Positions 5,470 to 7,388 of a stretch of DNA of 7,388 nucleotides are shown here, piece by piece; position 1 is the first letter of the stretch; each line of letters opens with the position of its first letter. Origin of the DNA: JBLIOB01 sp047639575 (GTDB lineage: Bacteria; Bacteroidota; Bacteroidia; Flavobacteriales_D; Parvicellaceae); NCBI GenBank assembly GCA_047639575.1, contig JBLIOB010000217.1, positions 1-7,388 of the forward strand, read 5' to 3'. The notes beneath the pieces are model-generated. The model was not told the DNA's origin. It searched no databases and saw only the letters and a program-made list of their open reading frames with translations. Position numbers and translations under genes: made by a program.

Positions 5470-7388
5470 ATGATGAAGAAGGTTTTATTCGTTTTATTAA
5501 TTATTGGATTTGCGGCTGCTCTGTATTGGAGTTTTGACAAATTCCACGTACCCGAAAAACCCCTAACACACCCACTTCGAGCAGTACCAACCGAAGCTGC
5601 AATAATTATTGAAGCGAGTGGATTCTCTTCTTTTTGGAATCACTTTTCTGAAACCAATATCGCCTGGCATTCATTAAAAACCGTTCCTGCATTTCATCAA
5701 ATTGACACTGCACTTAATCAGTTTAATCTAGAATTAGAAAAACTATCCGCGCTGGATGATCGGATCAACAGCACTCCAATTATATGGTCGGTTTTTGCCC
5801 AAGGTGATGGTCAGCAAGATTTCTTATTTCTTGCCAATCTCGACAACCTTACCCTAGCGAACTCCTGGAATAAACTTCTCTTCCAGTCTGGCTACATAAA
5901 AATCAGTGAATCAACTTACGAAGGCTGCACTATTTTGACTTGTTCGAAAAATGATCAGGAGTATTATAGCTCATTTTCTGGAGAACTGATCCATTTTTCA
6001 TCTTCTCTTTCTATTGCTCAAAGCTCAATTTCAAAATCTAAGAAAGAAGAAATTATTGATGCAAAACTACAGATGGTTTATGAAACCGGATCTAAAAATC
6101 AGAAAGTGAGTATTTTGATTCAGCCTAATAGGTTACCCAATCTATTCAAGAGTAATTTAAACAAGCAAGTTGGAGAATGGTTGTTGACTCATAATCATAT
6201 TGGAAATTGGACGGAGTTGGATTTTTCTGCAGGTGCTAATTCATTTAATCTTTTTGGTTTCACAGCAGTTGATAGTGCAGACTATCTCTATGGCGTATCT
6301 TCGATGACAACAAAATTCAACGAATGTTTAGAGGGCATACCTAACTTTGTAAACTCCTTTAAATGGTGGGGTTTTGAAGATTACCATTCATTTATAAATT
6401 CTAATTGTGTTAGTCCAAACGAACTAAGTGCAATTAAGAATTTGGGTGGGATGATGGATCTTAATTTCGAGTCTAATATTGACATCTGGATGGATGGACA
6501 ATTTGCTTCATTTAACAGTGGAGATAATGAAACATCTGTAGTTTGTAGATCAAATGGAAGCATGGACCCAACGGCTAAACTGTTTGACTACACTGTTAGC
6601 GACTCGGCTATGATAAACCATCTTGGTGTTCCAGTCTATACACTTAACTCAAATTTCAAAGCAGGTTTGTTGTTTAAAGAACCCACTGCATTTATTTACA
6701 CTTTTGTGATTGGAGAATATGTTTACTTCACTCCTTCTGAAAAAACAAGTAAGCAGGTTATATCAGCATTAACTGCAGCGCATAATCTTTTGAACGATGT
6801 TGATTTTATCAATTTCTACACAGAACGATTTAGTGAAAGATCGAATTTCATTTACTATTGCAATCACCCATTTTCAAATACAGGATTAAATAAATATTTC
6901 AATTCAAAATTAACCGAAACGATCGCAGCGTCTTCCGAAGTATTCGATGGTTTTAATCGATTTGGATGGCAGATATCGGGCAATGAAAACGAACTGACCT
7001 ATCACAACTTAGGTGTAAGTTTTAATGCTGGAAAAGATCGGTTAGTAGCTACTAATGACCTTTGGGATGCTGAACTAGACACAGTACTAATCGCTGCTCC
7101 TCAACTACTCAAGAATCATCGCACGAATACAGAAGAAGTCTTTGTTCAAGATGCAGCGAACCAGATTTATCTAATTAGTTCTGCCGGTAATTTAAAATGG
7201 AAACAACATATTGACGGGCCAATCTTAGGAGAAGTTAAACAAATCGACATTTTTGGTAACGGTAAATATCAAATGCTCTTTAACACGAAGAATAAAGTAT
7301 ACTTAATCGACATTAATGGTAAACGGGTTAACGACTTCCCAGTTAACTTAACCGCTTTTGCCACTAACGAATTGAGCGTATTTGATTA
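5470..7388 (+). CDS. Membrane-anchored extracytoplasmic protein with C-terminal beta-propeller-like repeats (DUF3352-like), 3' end outside window
   Basis: The frame is open for 639 codons to the right edge, so the C-terminus is missing. Residues 3-4 are lysines, followed by one hydrophobic helix (about 5-20) without a lipobox. This indicates a signal anchor or signal peptide, with the rest outside the cytoplasm. Residues 36-50 (LRAVPTEAAIIIEAS) resemble the opening of DUF3352-type bacterial proteins. The middle, about 50-550, is a long mixed alpha/beta region I cannot assign. From about 553 there are repeat units resembling PQQ/WD-type propeller blades: IYLISSAGNLKW (566-577), then DGPILG (582-587), then KVYLIDINGKRVNDFPVNL (609-627). 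A FGNGKYQ segment (595-601) between them resembles FG-GAP-type turns. Function is unknown. The start is well constrained: an in-frame TGA lies at 5443-5445 and no other start codon precedes the tandem ATGs at 5470 and 5473. It follows rnhB by 104 bases and probably has its own promoter. Confidence 0.82.
   Translation, partial: MMKKVLFVLLIIGFAAALYWSFDKFHVPEKPLTHPLRAVPTEAAIIIEASGFSSFWNHFSETNIAWHSLKTVPAFHQIDTALNQFNLELEKLSALDDRINSTPIIWSVFAQGDGQQDFLFLANLDNLTLANSWNKLLFQSGYIKISESTYEGCTILTCSKNDQEYYSSFSGELIHFSSSLSIAQSSISKSKKEEIIDAKLQMVYETGSKNQKVSILIQPNRLPNLFKSNLNKQVGEWLLTHNHIGNWTELDFSAGANSFNLFGFTAVDSADYLYGVSSMTTKFNECLEGIPNFVNSFKWWGFEDYHSFINSNCVSPNELSAIKNLGGMMDLNFESNIDIWMDGQFASFNSGDNETSVVCRSNGSMDPTAKLFDYTVSDSAMINHLGVPVYTLNSNFKAGLLFKEPTAFIYTFVIGEYVYFTPSEKTSKQVISALTAAHNLLNDVDFINFYTERFSERSNFIYYCNHPFSNTGLNKYFNSKLTETIAASSEVFDGFNRFGWQISGNENELTYHNLGVSFNAGKDRLVATNDLWDAELDTVLIAAPQLLKNHRTNTEEVFVQDAANQIYLISSAGNLKWKQHIDGPILGEVKQIDIFGNGKYQMLFNTKNKVYLIDINGKRVNDFPVNLTAFATNELSVFD

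Noticed and set aside
6381..6563. Minus-strand frame of 60 codons
   Set aside because: It is antisense to the long extracytoplasmic protein gene, is short and has no recognisable features.

Overview
The window is AT-rich, and its coding style points to the Bacteroidota, most likely a flavobacterium-like lineage. The evidence is the RNase HII protein, which closely follows the Bacteroidota version of that family, the near absence of Shine-Dalgarno sequences, and a perfect match to the Bacteroidota -7 promoter consensus (TAnnTTTG) upstream of the last gene. The taxon is inferred from protein style, not from a database search.

Layout. The left half (1-3594) is read entirely on the minus strand and carries three envelope-polysaccharide assembly genes. 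In transcription order these are a Wzx-type flippase (3594-2146), a Wzz-type chain-length determinant (2046-1054) and an O-antigen ligase/polymerase-family membrane protein (1053 to beyond position 1). Together they would flip lipid-linked repeat units across the inner membrane, polymerise them and set their length. The last gene has been cut by the window edge. It starts with GTG directly after the wzz-like stop codon, with no gap and in the same reading frame.

A 56-base divergent intergenic region (3595-3650) separates these from the plus-strand genes. The first is a GT4-type glycosyltransferase (3651-4775), which probably belongs to the same polysaccharide pathway. It overlaps by one base with rnhB (4775-5365), a complete RNase HII with an intact active site. 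After a 104-base gap comes a long, membrane-anchored, extracytoplasmic protein (5470 to beyond 7388) ending in beta-propeller-like repeats. The plus-strand side therefore looks like the place where a surface-polysaccharide locus meets housekeeping genes.

I found no tRNA, rRNA, CRISPR array, insertion sequence, phage gene or toxin-antitoxin pair, and no gene-free stretch longer than about 105 bases. I see no clearly undescribed system. The points most worth a second look are the zero-gap in-frame wzz/polymerase junction, the possibly leaderless promoter of the last gene, and the unassigned function of that last gene.
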